The notes: generated by a model from the letters alone, not told the origin. Counted from the stretch's first letter, positions 7,930 through 16,796 are shown. The stretch: 64,000 nucleotides of DNA from Mucilaginibacter paludis DSM 18603 (GCF_000166195.2 NZ_CM001403.1:2622432-2686431), one strand, 5' to 3'. A program made the numbers and translations.

Positions 7930-9015
7930 TTACATCATCACCTTATTCAGCACCAACTGCCAGTCGCTATAATCTTTGGTGCTTGCCTTAACCTTTTTGA
8001 TAACAGCGTTATATTGAGGATCAAAATAAGCAGCGAGCATTAAGGTTTGGTACCCGTTAACCGGATTAAATAGCGTTCCCGGCTTATAATCAGCCTCGCC
8101 ATTTTTCGCCCTGGCCTGATCGAATTTAACAGTCGAGTTTACAAATTCGGGATGCGTTTTTTCGCCGGTTACAAAGGGGGCTACCCAGTCAACAGATTTT
8201 TTGATGGAAGCGCCGCTTTCGGTCGCAGCCGTATACTCATCAACTCCGGTGGCGCGTTTTAATATAATAGACAAGGTAAGCAGGGGCTCCAGATCATAAA
8301 CATGATAGTGCAGCGCATCGCGCAGTTTAAAATCAACACTTGATCCATCGGGCAGCAGGTTTTTCTGCAAATGTCTTTTCAAATCTTCGTTAACATATTG
8401 TTTGTATTCGTCGTTATTAATTGCGTAAGCTATCATACCAACAATTTTAAGCCTGTGCGAATTCCAATTGTTGTAGGCAGTTTCCTTATTCATTCCCTTT
8501 CTATGGGCGGCAATCTCGGCATCCGCAGTTTGCTTAAACCATTTAACAATCAAATCGTTATCATTGGGTTTTAACTTGGCTTTTACCAGGTCGTAAGCCT
8601 CAATAGCGGGCTCAAGGTTAGTATCGTCAATAGGGTCGCCACGGCCTATGTTTGTTTTTGCCCAGGCTGTTAAATACGAGGTGACATTTTGCAGGTAGCT
8701 TTTTTCACCCTCCACCCGGTAAGCTATGGCAAGGGCGTACATTTTACGCATATCCTTAAGGGCATTGACTGTTGCCGTTTTTTTAGGATTTCCCTGCAAC
8801 AAACCCTCGGTACGTATGGTATCGATGGGGTTAGGGTTTAAATTGACCGCAACATCAGCAAGGTTTAGATAAGCCGAATACAATTGTTTAGCATCTGCAT
8901 TTTGAGCTATCAGCTCCTTGAGGCTTTGTACTTCTTTATCATTTAAACTAACATATTGCGCTTTTACGTTTGCCGCCAACAACATCAATACGACTAAAAA
9001 AAATACTTTTTTCAT
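7930..9015 (-). CDS. Secreted alginate-lyase-like protein (PL5-type fold)
   Basis: A 361-residue exported protein. The start at ATG 9015 gives the signal peptide MKKVFFLVVLMLLAANVKA. The mature protein is a helical (alpha/alpha) polysaccharide-lyase type domain with the conserved NNWNSHR segment (about residue 185), carrying Asn/His of the active site, and DALHYHVYDLEPL (about residue 240), carrying the catalytic His/Tyr region. This matches the alginate lyase (PL5-like) family, which cleaves polyuronates by beta-elimination in the periplasm. The true substrate cannot be told. It lies just downstream of hflX but with its own probable promoter. Confidence 0.75.
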   Translation of the reverse strand: MKKVFFLVVLMLLAANVKAQYVSLNDKEVQSLKELIAQNADAKQLYSAYLNLADVAVNLNPNPIDTIRTEGLLQGNPKKTATVNALKDMRKMYALAIAYRVEGEKSYLQNVTSYLTAWAKTNIGRGDPIDDTNLEPAIEAYDLVKAKLKPNDNDLIVKWFKQTADAEIAAHRKGMNKETAYNNWNSHRLKIVGMIAYAINNDEYKQYVNEDLKRHLQKNLLPDGSSVDFKLRDALHYHVYDLEPLLTLSIILKRATGVDEYTAATESGASIKKSVDWVAPFVTGEKTHPEFVNSTVKFDQARAKNGEADYKPGTLFNPVNGYQTLMLAAYFDPQYNAVIKKVKASTKDYSDWQLVLNKVMM

Positions 9016-9072
9016 GGTGAACAGATCTGGTCGAGGTTTGGAGTAGTAAAAGATGCAAAGGTTTAACACGCC

Positions 9073-10257
9073 TTAATATAAAAGATTATCGTAGGGGTAC
9101 CTTTCTGTATGTATTGCTTTAGCCCGTTCGTACACTATACTTCTAAATTCGTCAATATTCTCCTTGTTCAATGCGGATATAAAAATAGCCGGACTATTAT
9201 TTTTAGCCATCCAGCTCTGTTTAAAATCGTTCAGGGTGAGTTTTATTTCCGGCTCCGACGGATCAACAGGAATAGGTTTATAGGCATCTATCTTATTAAA
9301 TACAGTAATCACGGGCTTATCTATTGCGCCAAGCTCCTTTAACGTTTCGTTAACGGTTTTGATCTGATCTTCAAAATTAGGGTGCGATACATCCACCACA
9401 TGCAGCAGGATATCCGCTTCGCGAACTTCGTCGAGCGTAGATTTAAAGCACTCCACCAAATGGTGGGGCAGCTTGCGGATAAAGCCTACCGTATCTGATA
9501 ACAAAAAGGGCAGGTTATCAATCACCACCTTACGTACCGTAGTATCCAGCGTGGCAAACAGCTTATTCTCGGCAAATACCTCCGACTTGGAGATCATGTT
9601 CATGATGGTTGATTTACCTACGTTGGTATAACCCACCAAAGCCACACGAATTAGCTGGCCACGATTTTTGCGTTGCGTTTCGTTTTGGCGGTCAATTAGT
9701 TTCAGCCGCTCTTTAAGTAGCGATATTTTGTTTAGGATGATCCGCCTGTCTGTTTCAATTTGAGATTCACCCGGTCCGCGCATACCGATACCACCTTTTT
9801 GACGCTCTAAGTGGGTCCATAAGCGGGTAAGGCGCGGGAGCAGGTATTGCAGCTGCGCCAGCTCAACCTGGGTACGCGCTTGCGATGTTTGTGCCCGGGC
9901 GGCAAAAATATCCAAAATCAGGTTGTTCCGATCCAGTATTTTTACCTGTAGTTCGTTCTCGATGTTACGCAGTTGTGATGGCGAAAGCCCATCATCAAAA
10001 ACAACAATATCTATTTCTTCTGCATCAACATAAGCTTTGATCTCTTCCAGCTTACCCGTGCCCACAAAAGTTGACCGCTCAGGGCGCAGCATTTTTTGGG
10101 TAAAGGTTTTTACCGTTTTGCCACCAGCGGTTTCTACTAAAAATTCCAGTTCGTCTAAATATTCCTTTCCTTGCTCAGCAGTTTCGTTGGGTGTAATTAC
10201 GCCTACAAGGATAGCTTTCTCCTGCTTCACAGCAGTATCATAAAATTTTTGCTTCAT
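9073..10257 (-). CDS. hflX: GTPase HflX
   Basis: A 394-residue ribosome-associated GTPase that splits stalled or heat-damaged ribosomes. The N-terminal HflX domain includes FVGTGKLEEI (about residue 65) and the glycine-rich GGIGMRGPGESQIETDRR (about residues 155-172). The G domain has G1 GYTNVGKS (209-216), G3 DTVGFI and G4 NKID. A -7 box TACTTTTG lies 19 nt upstream of the ATG. It stands as a single gene. Confidence 0.95.
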   Translation of the reverse strand: MKQKFYDTAVKQEKAILVGVITPNETAEQGKEYLDELEFLVETAGGKTVKTFTQKMLRPERSTFVGTGKLEEIKAYVDAEEIDIVVFDDGLSPSQLRNIENELQVKILDRNNLILDIFAARAQTSQARTQVELAQLQYLLPRLTRLWTHLERQKGGIGMRGPGESQIETDRRIILNKISLLKERLKLIDRQNETQRKNRGQLIRVALVGYTNVGKSTIMNMISKSEVFAENKLFATLDTTVRKVVIDNLPFLLSDTVGFIRKLPHHLVECFKSTLDEVREADILLHVVDVSHPNFEDQIKTVNETLKELGAIDKPVITVFNKIDAYKPIPVDPSEPEIKLTLNDFKQSWMAKNNSPAIFISALNKENIDEFRSIVYERAKAIHTERYPYDNLLY

Positions 10258-10275
10258 TCAATCATTATCAATTTA

Positions 10276-10283
10276 CAAAAGTA
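10276..10283 (-). promoter_or_regulatory. -7 box (TACTTTTG) of hflX
   Basis: Exact TAnnTTTG match on the minus strand, 19 nt before the hflX start codon. Confidence 0.55.
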
Positions 10284-10376
10284 CGCAATTTGATTAACAG
10301 CGTATGGCTATACAATTGTTTTAAACATGCAATAATTAAGCCTGATAACTGTGCTTTTGCCCGCCAAAAACACAAC

Positions 10377-10500
10377 AGCATGGATGTTAAAAACAGCAAC
10401 GGAAACCTATTAGCCGAAGGCTATTCGACATTGTTAAATGAAACGTTCGATGTAAAGGCTCACCGATTACACTGAAGACGGGCACCGTTAATACCCGACC
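10377..10500 (+). pseudogene. Remnant of a PhnA/YjdM-like C-terminal domain
   Basis: The plus frame from ATG 10380 reads MDVKNSNGNLLAEG, very close to the VKDANGNLLADGDSV segment of YjdM (PhnA-like) proteins, and later DVKA. A stop follows, but another frame continues LTLKTGTV, matching the next strand of that family (LTLKRGTKVKNI). The zinc-ribbon half is missing. This 274-nt gap between hflX and trpC otherwise shows nothing. Confidence 0.5.
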
Positions 10501-10531
10501 AATGTCGACAAATTGGCATGTATATATCTTC

Positions 10532-11314
10532 TCATAACCCTTTAACAAACTCCTTCATCGCAGCACCAGGATCGGCTTCCTTCATAAAATTTTCACCAAT
10601 TAAGAAGCCATTAAAGCCGGCCGCTTTTAACTGCTTTATAGTATCGGTATTGCTGATGGCACTTTCGGATATTTTAAGGAACTCCTGCGGGATGTGCTCA
10701 AACAACTGGAACGATGTTTCTACCGAAACTGTAAAATCGGCAAGGTTGCGGTTATTTACTCCGATGGCGGTTAAGTCTGGCGCAATACTGCGTTGCAGTT
10801 CTTCCAGGTTGTGTACTTCGAGCAACACATTAAGGCCCAAACTTTTGGCCAGCGCCGACATTTGTTTGATCTCATCTGGACTGAGGATAGCGGCTATCAG
10901 CAAAATAATATCCGCGCCAAGCGATTTAGCCTCTACAATCTGGTACTCATCGATCATGAAGTCCTTGCGGAGAATGGGGATTGGGTTTACTCTCCGGGCT
11001 TTAATCAGATCGATCTTTTTGCCCATAAAAAAATCCTTATCCGTTAAAACAGACAGCGCCGATGCTCCCGCAGCGGCATAACCGGTAGTTACATCCTGCA
11101 CTTTTACCTTATCATTGATAATACCTTTAGAGGGCGACCGGCGCTTAAATTCAGCGATTATGCCTGTGCGCGAAGGATCAAGCAAAAAATCCCGGAACGA
11201 ATACGTTTCGCGATGAAACATATCCGACTCTTCCAGCCTGGCATACGAAGTTTTCTTTTTAGCCGCTGCTACTTCCTTTTTTTTATTGACTACTATTTTA
11301 TCAAGTATGTTCAT
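10532..11314 (-). CDS. trpC: Indole-3-glycerol phosphate synthase
   Basis: A 260-residue TIM-barrel enzyme of tryptophan synthesis (CdRP to indole-3-glycerol phosphate). Signatures: IIAEFKRRSPSKG (about residue 55), LSVLTDKDFFMG, LRKDFMIDEYQI, LLEVHNLEEL, GVNNRNL and the phosphate-binding FLIGENFM near the end. The start is ATG 11314; a TTG three codons earlier is less likely. It is last in a trpE-trpG-trpC order with no trpD between. A GC-rich palindromic element lies immediately before the gene. Confidence 0.95.
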   Translation of the reverse strand: MNILDKIVVNKKKEVAAAKKKTSYARLEESDMFHRETYSFRDFLLDPSRTGIIAEFKRRSPSKGIINDKVKVQDVTTGYAAAGASALSVLTDKDFFMGKKIDLIKARRVNPIPILRKDFMIDEYQIVEAKSLGADIILLIAAILSPDEIKQMSALAKSLGLNVLLEVHNLEELQRSIAPDLTAIGVNNRNLADFTVSVETSFQLFEHIPQEFLKISESAISNTDTIKQLKAAGFNGFLIGENFMKEADPGAAMKEFVKGL

Positions 11315-11326
11315 GGCAACCAAGTG

Positions 11327-11357
11327 AGCCCCCCAGCCCCCTGAAGGGGGAGCTTTT
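11327..11357 (+). repeat. GC-rich palindromic element, copy A
   Basis: Contains GCCCCCCAGCCCCCTGAAGG followed by GGGAGCTTTT. It lies in the trpG-trpC junction and is inverted relative to copy B 53 nt away. Related copies occur at 39496, 40968, 48084 and 48143. Confidence 0.8.
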
Positions 11358-11392
11358 GAAGAGCTGAGTTTTACAAATGTTTATTTAATTAG

Positions 11393-12004
11393 TCATCCAT
11401 TATGATCAGCAACTCCCCCTTCAGGGGGCCGGGGGGCTAACCAGTTTCCCATCATTTCTTTTCCATATTCTGTCAACACAGATTCGGGGTGAAACTGCAC
11501 GCCGCGTACGTCGTAGGTTTTGTGTCTCAGAGCCATAATAGAGCCGTCTCGTTCGTCAATAGCAGTAACTTCCAGCTCACTGGGCAAGCCTTCGTTGGCT
11601 ACTACCCACGAGTGGTAACGGCCTACTTTAAATTCGTTGGGCAAACCATTAAAAAGCACTTCGTTGTTACCGGTAACTTTAATAGGCGTTGCAATACCGT
11701 GCATTGGCCTACTGAGGTTGTATAATGTTCCGCCAAAAACTTCGGCAATGGCTTGTTGGCCCAGGCAAACGCCAAAAATGCTTTTGGTTGGCGCGTATTG
11801 CTCAATCACCTGGAGCAGCAAACCCGCTTCGGATGGGATACCAGGCCCGGGCGACAGGATGATCTTATCAAATTGATCAACATCAGCCAGGTCAAATTGA
11901 TCGTTCCTCCACACTTCGCATTCCAGGCCAAGCTCGTTAACCAAATGCACCAGGTTATAGGTGAACGAATCGTAATTGTCTATAATTAATATCTTGGTTT
12001 TCAT
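11393..12004 (-). CDS. trpG: Anthranilate synthase component II (glutamine amidotransferase)
   Basis: A 203-residue class I glutamine amidotransferase that supplies ammonia to TrpE. It shows the NYDSFTYNL start, SPGPGIP, the catalytic cysteine in GVCLGQQAI (about residue 80) and the His/Glu pair in GVQFHPES. The normal domain ends at about GNWL. The last 14 residues (APRPPEGGVADHNG) are encoded by palindromic element copy B, so the C-terminus appears to have been replaced by a repeat insertion. It starts 8 nt after trpE. Confidence 0.92.
   Translation of the reverse strand: MKTKILIIDNYDSFTYNLVHLVNELGLECEVWRNDQFDLADVDQFDKIILSPGPGIPSEAGLLLQVIEQYAPTKSIFGVCLGQQAIAEVFGGTLYNLSRPMHGIATPIKVTGNNEVLFNGLPNEFKVGRYHSWVVANEGLPSELEVTAIDERDGSIMALRHKTYDVRGVQFHPESVLTEYGKEMMGNWLAPRPPEGGVADHNG
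11411..11440 (-). repeat. GC-rich palindromic element, copy B, inside the trpG 3' end
   Basis: Minus-strand relative of copy A (core CCCCCT-GA-AGGGGG, with CGGCCCCC in place of CAGCCCCC). It is read through as codons of the trpG tail. Confidence 0.8.
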
Positions 12005-12012
12005 TATTCTGT

Positions 12013-13455
12013 TTAGTTAAGCACTTCTTCCTGAGCAGTGGGTGCGTTAATGGTTTGGGCCAGATCGATAGCTTTTCTCAGGGCCGCAATTTTGTTATTT
12101 ACCTCCTGCAATTCATTTTCGGCAATAGAGTCGGCTACGATGCCGGCGCCGGCCTGGTAATGCAGAACGTTATTTTTACTTAAAAAGGAGCGGATCATGA
12201 TGGCATGGTTAAAATCGCCATTGAAACCCAAATACCCTATAGCTCCGCTATAAAAACTACGCTTGGTTTTTTCGTTCTCGTCAATAATCTCCATAGCGCG
12301 ATACTTGGGGGCTCCGCTCAATGTTCCGGCCGGGAAGGTATCAGCCACAATTTTAAATGATGAAACCCCTGCCTTTAATTTCCCGCTCACATGAGATACG
12401 AGGTGAATTAAATGCGAATAATATTGAACCTCCTTAAACGCCTTTACTTCTACATGCTCACAATGGCGGCTCAAATCGTTACGGGCCAGGTCAACCAGCA
12501 TCACATGCTCGGCAGACTCTTTAGGATCATTCTCAAGGCGGCGTGCTTCCTCAATATCGCTTTCATCGTTACCTGTGCGTTTAATGGTACCGGCAATAGG
12601 GAAAATACTGGCCGTACGATTTTTGATGGTGATCTGCGCCTCGGGCGATGAGCCGAAGATGCGGAAATTACCATAGTCAAAATAAAACAGGTAGGGCGAA
12701 GGGTTAATGGAACGTAACGCGCGGTACACGTTAAACTCATCGCCTAAAAATGATTTAGAGAAAGCTCTTGAGGGCACGATTTGGAAAACATCTCCCCGGT
12801 AAATATGTGTCTTCATTTTCTCCACCATCGCTTTAAACTCGTCATTGGTTAAATTAGACTGTTCATCGCCATTAACTTCAAAATGATACTCGGGGAAGTT
12901 TTTGTTTTTAATCAGGTATTCTACTTTCTGCAGGCTGCCTGCAGCATTGCCAGCGCCGTATTGGTTATGGAATATATAAAGCTCATTTTTAAAATGATCT
13001 ATCGCGATAATATACTTGTAAATGTGATACTGCATCTCGGGGATCTTGCGTAAATCATCCTCAACCTGCTTAAACCGGATGGTTTCAAAATGCTCAACAG
13101 CCTCGTGCGTAAAATAGCCGAACAATCCGTTCGAAATGACCTTCAAAGGAGTAGTTTCAACTTCAAAAGCTGATAAAAAGGTTTCAATTTGGCTAACCAG
13201 CTCAAAATCACCCTTTCTAATAGTATTCGAAGTACCGTCTGGATATTGCGTTTGAAGTTCCCCGTCGTTTAATATTAAACCGGCTATCGGGTCGCAGCAA
13301 ACGTAGCTCAGGCTATTCTCCCGACTATGGTAATCAGAGCTTTCCAGCAATAAAGCATTAGGGAAAACATCGCGTAAGCGCAAATATATACTTACCGGCG
13401 TTGTGGTATCGGCCAGTAGTTTTTTGTAGGTGGTTGTTAATTTATAAGGTGCCAT
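12013..13455 (-). CDS. trpE: Anthranilate synthase component I
   Basis: A 480-residue chorismate-binding enzyme converting chorismate to anthranilate with TrpG. The N-terminal domain has ALLLESSDYHSRENSLSY, the LLES motif that binds feedback tryptophan. The catalytic domain shows GDVFQIVPSRAFSK, FGSSPE, PIAGTIKRTGNDESD, EHVMLVDLARND, FPAGTLSGAPK and GAGIVADS. It is the first structural gene after a Trp-Trp leader peptide and terminator. Confidence 0.95.
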   Translation of the reverse strand: MAPYKLTTTYKKLLADTTTPVSIYLRLRDVFPNALLLESSDYHSRENSLSYVCCDPIAGLILNDGELQTQYPDGTSNTIRKGDFELVSQIETFLSAFEVETTPLKVISNGLFGYFTHEAVEHFETIRFKQVEDDLRKIPEMQYHIYKYIIAIDHFKNELYIFHNQYGAGNAAGSLQKVEYLIKNKNFPEYHFEVNGDEQSNLTNDEFKAMVEKMKTHIYRGDVFQIVPSRAFSKSFLGDEFNVYRALRSINPSPYLFYFDYGNFRIFGSSPEAQITIKNRTASIFPIAGTIKRTGNDESDIEEARRLENDPKESAEHVMLVDLARNDLSRHCEHVEVKAFKEVQYYSHLIHLVSHVSGKLKAGVSSFKIVADTFPAGTLSGAPKYRAMEIIDENEKTKRSFYSGAIGYLGFNGDFNHAIMIRSFLSKNNVLHYQAGAGIVADSIAENELQEVNNKIAALRKAIDLAQTINAPTAQEEVLN

Positions 13456-13488
13456 TTTATGGGTTGAGCATTGAGTTTAAAATTTGAT

Positions 13489-13524
13489 AAAAAAGAAAAA
13501 CCCGACGATGGGTTTCGCCGGGTT
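13489..13524 (-). terminator. trp attenuator terminator hairpin
   Basis: On the minus strand a 9-10 bp stem (AACCCGGCGA with TCGTCGGGTT, one mismatch) is followed by TTTCTTTTTT. It lies between the leader peptide and trpE, where it would end transcription when tryptophan is plentiful. Confidence 0.75.
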
Positions 13525-13571
13525 CTCTATTAGGTTTAAAATTGATTAGATATTTTCCAATAGATCACAAG

Positions 13572-13628
13572 TCATCCGGCTGCCACTAAGTGGTGCCACC
13601 AATTACGGTTATTTGTGATATTGATCAT
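13572..13628 (-). CDS. trpL: trp operon leader peptide
   Basis: An 18-codon ORF reading MINITNNRNWWHHLVAAG, with two adjacent tryptophan codons. It lies 117 nt before trpE, just after a good promoter and before a terminator hairpin. The sequence across and after the Trp codons (GGTGGCACCACTTAGTGGC) can itself fold into a competing hairpin (CCACT/AGTGG). This is the layout of ribosome-mediated attenuation: stalling at Trp codons would favour readthrough into trpEGC. Too short for standard gene finding. Confidence 0.75.
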   Translation of the reverse strand: MINITNNRNWWHHLVAAG

Positions 13629-13637
13629 ATTGTTTGG

Positions 13638-13667
13638 CAAATTTAGAAAGATTTTTGAATGTTCAAA
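13638..13667 (-). promoter_or_regulatory. trp operon promoter
   Basis: The minus strand has TTTG (13664-13667), an 18-bp spacer and TAAATTTG (13638-13645), matching the Bacteroidota -33/-7 arrangement. The predicted start lies a few bases before the trpL ATG. Confidence 0.6.
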
Positions 13668-13684
13668 TTTTTCTTCGAAATAAA

Positions 13685-14131
13685 TTAAGCAGAAATTCCG
13701 AACAACGGCCTGTGGCTTTGTATAATAGCCGCTAAAATAACAACAACCGCTAATAAATAAAATACTACAATAGCCCTGTGTTTGGCTTCGGGCAATACGG
13801 CCTTTTTGGAACGACTGTGCCCAATAGTAATCAATACAAGAGCAAAAATCATCATAGTTAAATGTTCAACCGTCCAGTAACGGGTATCGGCCTGCTTCAT
13901 GGTTTGAGCATTAAACTGCACAAACGGACTTAAGAAGTATAACACCAAACCTATCAGCAATTGCGTATGGGCCGATATCATGGCAAATAAGTTTAATTTA
14001 CGGTTACCATCGGTATATGCCTTTTTACCGAACAAACCGGCTAAAGCCTGTATAATGGCCAACAGAATAAGGATAAGCACCACATACCTGAAACCGGAAT
14101 GAAGATATTTGAAAAAACTATATAAAGTCAT
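13685..14131 (-). CDS. Small integral membrane protein (cytochrome b-like)
   Basis: A 148-residue protein with four hydrophobic segments (RYVVLILILLAIIQALAGLF, ISAHTQLLIGLVLYFL, LTMMIFALVLITIGHS and VVFYLLAVVVILAAII). Histidines occur in or near each segment (HSGF, SAHTQ, VEHLT, GHSRS), so heme binding is possible. Relatives in Bacteroidota are often called cytochrome b. Start chosen at ATG 14131 (MTLYSFFKYLHSG); the upstream extension looks non-coding. Role unknown. Confidence 0.65.
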   Translation of the reverse strand: MTLYSFFKYLHSGFRYVVLILILLAIIQALAGLFGKKAYTDGNRKLNLFAMISAHTQLLIGLVLYFLSPFVQFNAQTMKQADTRYWTVEHLTMMIFALVLITIGHSRSKKAVLPEAKHRAIVVFYLLAVVVILAAIIQSHRPLFGISA

Positions 14132-14218
14132 GCGATTATTGTTTGATGCGAATATACAAGAAATATTAATTGCTGTGATTAACCTTGGATGATAACATTT
14201 TTTACGCAAGCAATTTAT

Positions 14219-14253
14219 AAAAAAAGCCGCCGGATAATTGCTTACCGACGGCT
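14219..14253 (-). terminator. Terminator of the SusC-SusD-DUF4397 operon
   Basis: A 9-bp stem with one mismatch (AGCCGCCGG / CCGACGGCT) is followed on the minus strand by seven T. It lies about 65 nt after the DUF4397 gene stop. Confidence 0.75.
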
Positions 14254-14317
14254 ACCCTTTATAAAAAACACTAAATCAAACTGTTGTTATCTTAACTTTT
14301 GGGGCTATATAGACTTT

Positions 14318-15127
14318 TTACCTGACCAACAAGAATGAAATATATGGTTTTTGTGCCGTTGTGGTTTTCCCGCTGTAACCCAAAGCAAATCCACAAAAAA
14401 CGCGTTGACTTAATGGTACGCTCGTACTGGTATATGAAGCAATTGTATTATTTATTCTGGGTGCGCCAGCTGCGCGTATTTTCCATATACCGTTTGCACC
14501 GTTAATTTTAAATTTAATGTCGCCACTATTTTTCAAATATCCGAGGTTAGACACCATTAGCGAGTCACTCTTCTGATCGGCAACAGTAGTTGCAACAGTA
14601 CCATAATAAATATCTACGGCCGGCACATTAGGCATCAGATTCAGAAAATGAAACCTCGCATAATTAGTATCAGGCAGGGCAACGTTTTCCTGGGTTAATA
14701 CACTCTTTGTATTGGCGGCTGTATCGGTAATATGGGCTATGTAAGTTTTGCCTGCATCCAATTGAAAATTAGTGCTGTAAAGCTCTAACGAATCAAGCCC
14801 ATTATCAATTTTATGAAGTAATACTACTGATAACTTTGTGCTACCGGGAGTAACGCTGATAACATCGGCAGTACTGGTTCCGCCTGTATTAAAGCCCCCA
14901 CCAGGAAATGGCGAGCGGGCCGTTATAGGGCCACCTACACGCTGATTATTTATTTTAAACCATACTGTCCGGTTATTAGAGTAATTTGATTCGTAATTAA
15001 TTTTTAAAAAAGCGTAGGTATTATCTAATTTTTGAGTAAAGCCATAATCCTTTAAAGTTTTGCTACACCCCAAAGCAATAATTGCTAAAACGCAAATCCC
15101 CATGGCTATAATTGAGTTTCTTTTCAT
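14318..15127 (-). CDS. DUF4397-type lipoprotein, third gene of SusCD operon
   Basis: A 269-residue lipoprotein: signal peptide with lipobox IALGC ending at about residue 21. The mature part is beta-rich and ends in a DUF4397-like domain (YARFHFLNLMPNVPAVDIYYG). It follows SusD by 22 nt and probably helps bind the operon's substrate at the cell surface. Substrate unknown. Confidence 0.7.
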   Translation of the reverse strand: MKRNSIIAMGICVLAIIALGCSKTLKDYGFTQKLDNTYAFLKINYESNYSNNRTVWFKINNQRVGGPITARSPFPGGGFNTGGTSTADVISVTPGSTKLSVVLLHKIDNGLDSLELYSTNFQLDAGKTYIAHITDTAANTKSVLTQENVALPDTNYARFHFLNLMPNVPAVDIYYGTVATTVADQKSDSLMVSNLGYLKNSGDIKFKINGANGIWKIRAAGAPRINNTIASYTSTSVPLSQRVFCGFALGYSGKTTTAQKPYISFLLVR

Positions 15128-15149
15128 CCTGATAGTTTTAAAATTTAAA

Positions 15150-16790
15150 TTAAGGTTGGCTAAACCACATTTCTACCGTGTTATAATTAGGAGCTAAACC
15201 GCCCCATTTCGCCAACTCGGCAGCGTTCCATACGTATTCAGAATTGTAACGCGGCCGATTTCTGTAGGCATACTTACCACCGTTGCTGCTAAAGATCTCC
15301 GTTGAAGATAATTGGTAATATGTACGAAAAACCGAGGCACTGTAGCGATACTTACGCAAATCGCACCAGGTTTCTGTTCCTGCCCAGCCCCATTGTGCAA
15401 TATATTTTTGTTGCATAATGTCGGCTATGGTAAGAGACGCAGGAGTTTGAGCTACTTCGGACGACGCCATGTAAGCATTTATTTCGGTTGTTGCGATAGC
15501 CGGATCCGGCGTTACGGCAGTACGGCCATATTGATTGTAAAAATCAAAGGTAGCCTTTATACCATTGATATAAGCGGCGTAAGCCCCTCCATCTCCAGGC
15601 CCATTTTTAATATATAGTGCTTCAGACAAAACAAATTGCAATTGAGAATAGGTCATGATAGGATACCTTGCCTTATCGGTAAATATATATTTGCCATTGT
15701 AATAAGTAGCACCGGTAGGCAAATAGCCCAACACAGAAGGAACTGTAGTTGTATTACTGCCATGTGTGGGTGTAACAGCATTATAAATTCCATTTGTTTG
15801 CGCTGCCGTAGTGCCCGATACCAGAAATCTACTTAAACGGGGATCTACCGATGTTGTAGGTGACACGGCAGGTGTGCCCCTCACTCCGCCGGTTAGCAAG
15901 CCCAAAATTGTTACGGTGGGCCTTCCATAGCCAGTAGCCGAGTTTAACAATCCCGAATTTGCCGATCCGGCATTAAGCGGCCCCAGTGGATTGGCATCCA
16001 CAACCGTTGCGGCGTTAAAATATATACCTGCGTCTTCTGTTTCATTGGCAAGAGACAACCCGACATATTTACTTACGCTATCTGCATACTGCGTTTTAAA
16101 TTGTGCTTTATTTATTAGATGCCCATATTGCAAAGCAAATACACCATAAACAAATTTTTTCCATTTCGCTTTATCGCCCTTATAAATACCATCGCCGGTA
16201 ACACTTGCCAAGGTAGTTGCATAGTTAACCGGGCTAGTCATGTTAAGGTACTTAACGGCCAGATTACCCCATTCCCTTACCTTATCATAAACAACCGGCT
16301 GATCCTGATAGCTGTAAGTTAATTGACCTGGCGTAAACGCGTCAGTCACATTTAGCGGGCCATATTCATCGGTACCGATTTGGTAAGCCCATGCTTTAAT
16401 GGCATAACCAATACCTGCATATTCGTACTTTTGATTAGCAACCGCATCCTTAATCATATTTTCGAGGTTCACCCCCAAGTCAAAATATATCATACGCCAT
16501 ACAACACCACCCACATCGCTGGCGCCTGGATAGCCATGCTGTTCCCAATATTCGGTAGCTAAAGTATTGGCATCAACACTTGCTAAATTTTGTGTAATCT
16601 TTGAAATTGACCTTGTATAGTCCTGCTCTGTTCCATTACACATCTGGTACTCTATTGGCGGTAATAACAGCTCCGCCTTTACTACCTGTGGTACTGCCGG
16701 GTTACTGTTGACATCCAGGTATTTATTACAACCCGCTGAAGCAATTAATGCTATGGCGGCCAACATCATATATATCTTTTTCATCTCCAT
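15150..16790 (-). CDS. SusD/RagB-family outer-membrane lipoprotein
   Basis: A 546-residue surface nutrient-binding lipoprotein. MKKIYMMLAAIALIASAGC is a lipoprotein signal, with two ATGs (16790 and 16784) available. The mature protein carries SusD-type features: NKYLDVNSNP after the lipid-linked cysteine, the central helical TPR-like region, and a C-terminal RYNSEYVW stretch. It lies 6 nt after SusC, with which it would form a lidded TonB importer. It resembles the SusD-like_2 subgroup. Substrate not evident. Confidence 0.9.
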   Translation of the reverse strand: MEMKKIYMMLAAIALIASAGCNKYLDVNSNPAVPQVVKAELLLPPIEYQMCNGTEQDYTRSISKITQNLASVDANTLATEYWEQHGYPGASDVGGVVWRMIYFDLGVNLENMIKDAVANQKYEYAGIGYAIKAWAYQIGTDEYGPLNVTDAFTPGQLTYSYQDQPVVYDKVREWGNLAVKYLNMTSPVNYATTLASVTGDGIYKGDKAKWKKFVYGVFALQYGHLINKAQFKTQYADSVSKYVGLSLANETEDAGIYFNAATVVDANPLGPLNAGSANSGLLNSATGYGRPTVTILGLLTGGVRGTPAVSPTTSVDPRLSRFLVSGTTAAQTNGIYNAVTPTHGSNTTTVPSVLGYLPTGATYYNGKYIFTDKARYPIMTYSQLQFVLSEALYIKNGPGDGGAYAAYINGIKATFDFYNQYGRTAVTPDPAIATTEINAYMASSEVAQTPASLTIADIMQQKYIAQWGWAGTETWCDLRKYRYSASVFRTYYQLSSTEIFSSNGGKYAYRNRPRYNSEYVWNAAELAKWGGLAPNYNTVEMWFSQP

Positions 16791-16796
16791 ACGTTC

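Noticed and set aside
10290..10379. N-terminal extension of the PhnA-like ORF
   Set aside because: The residues before the MDVKNSNG match show no similarity to the zinc ribbon expected there.
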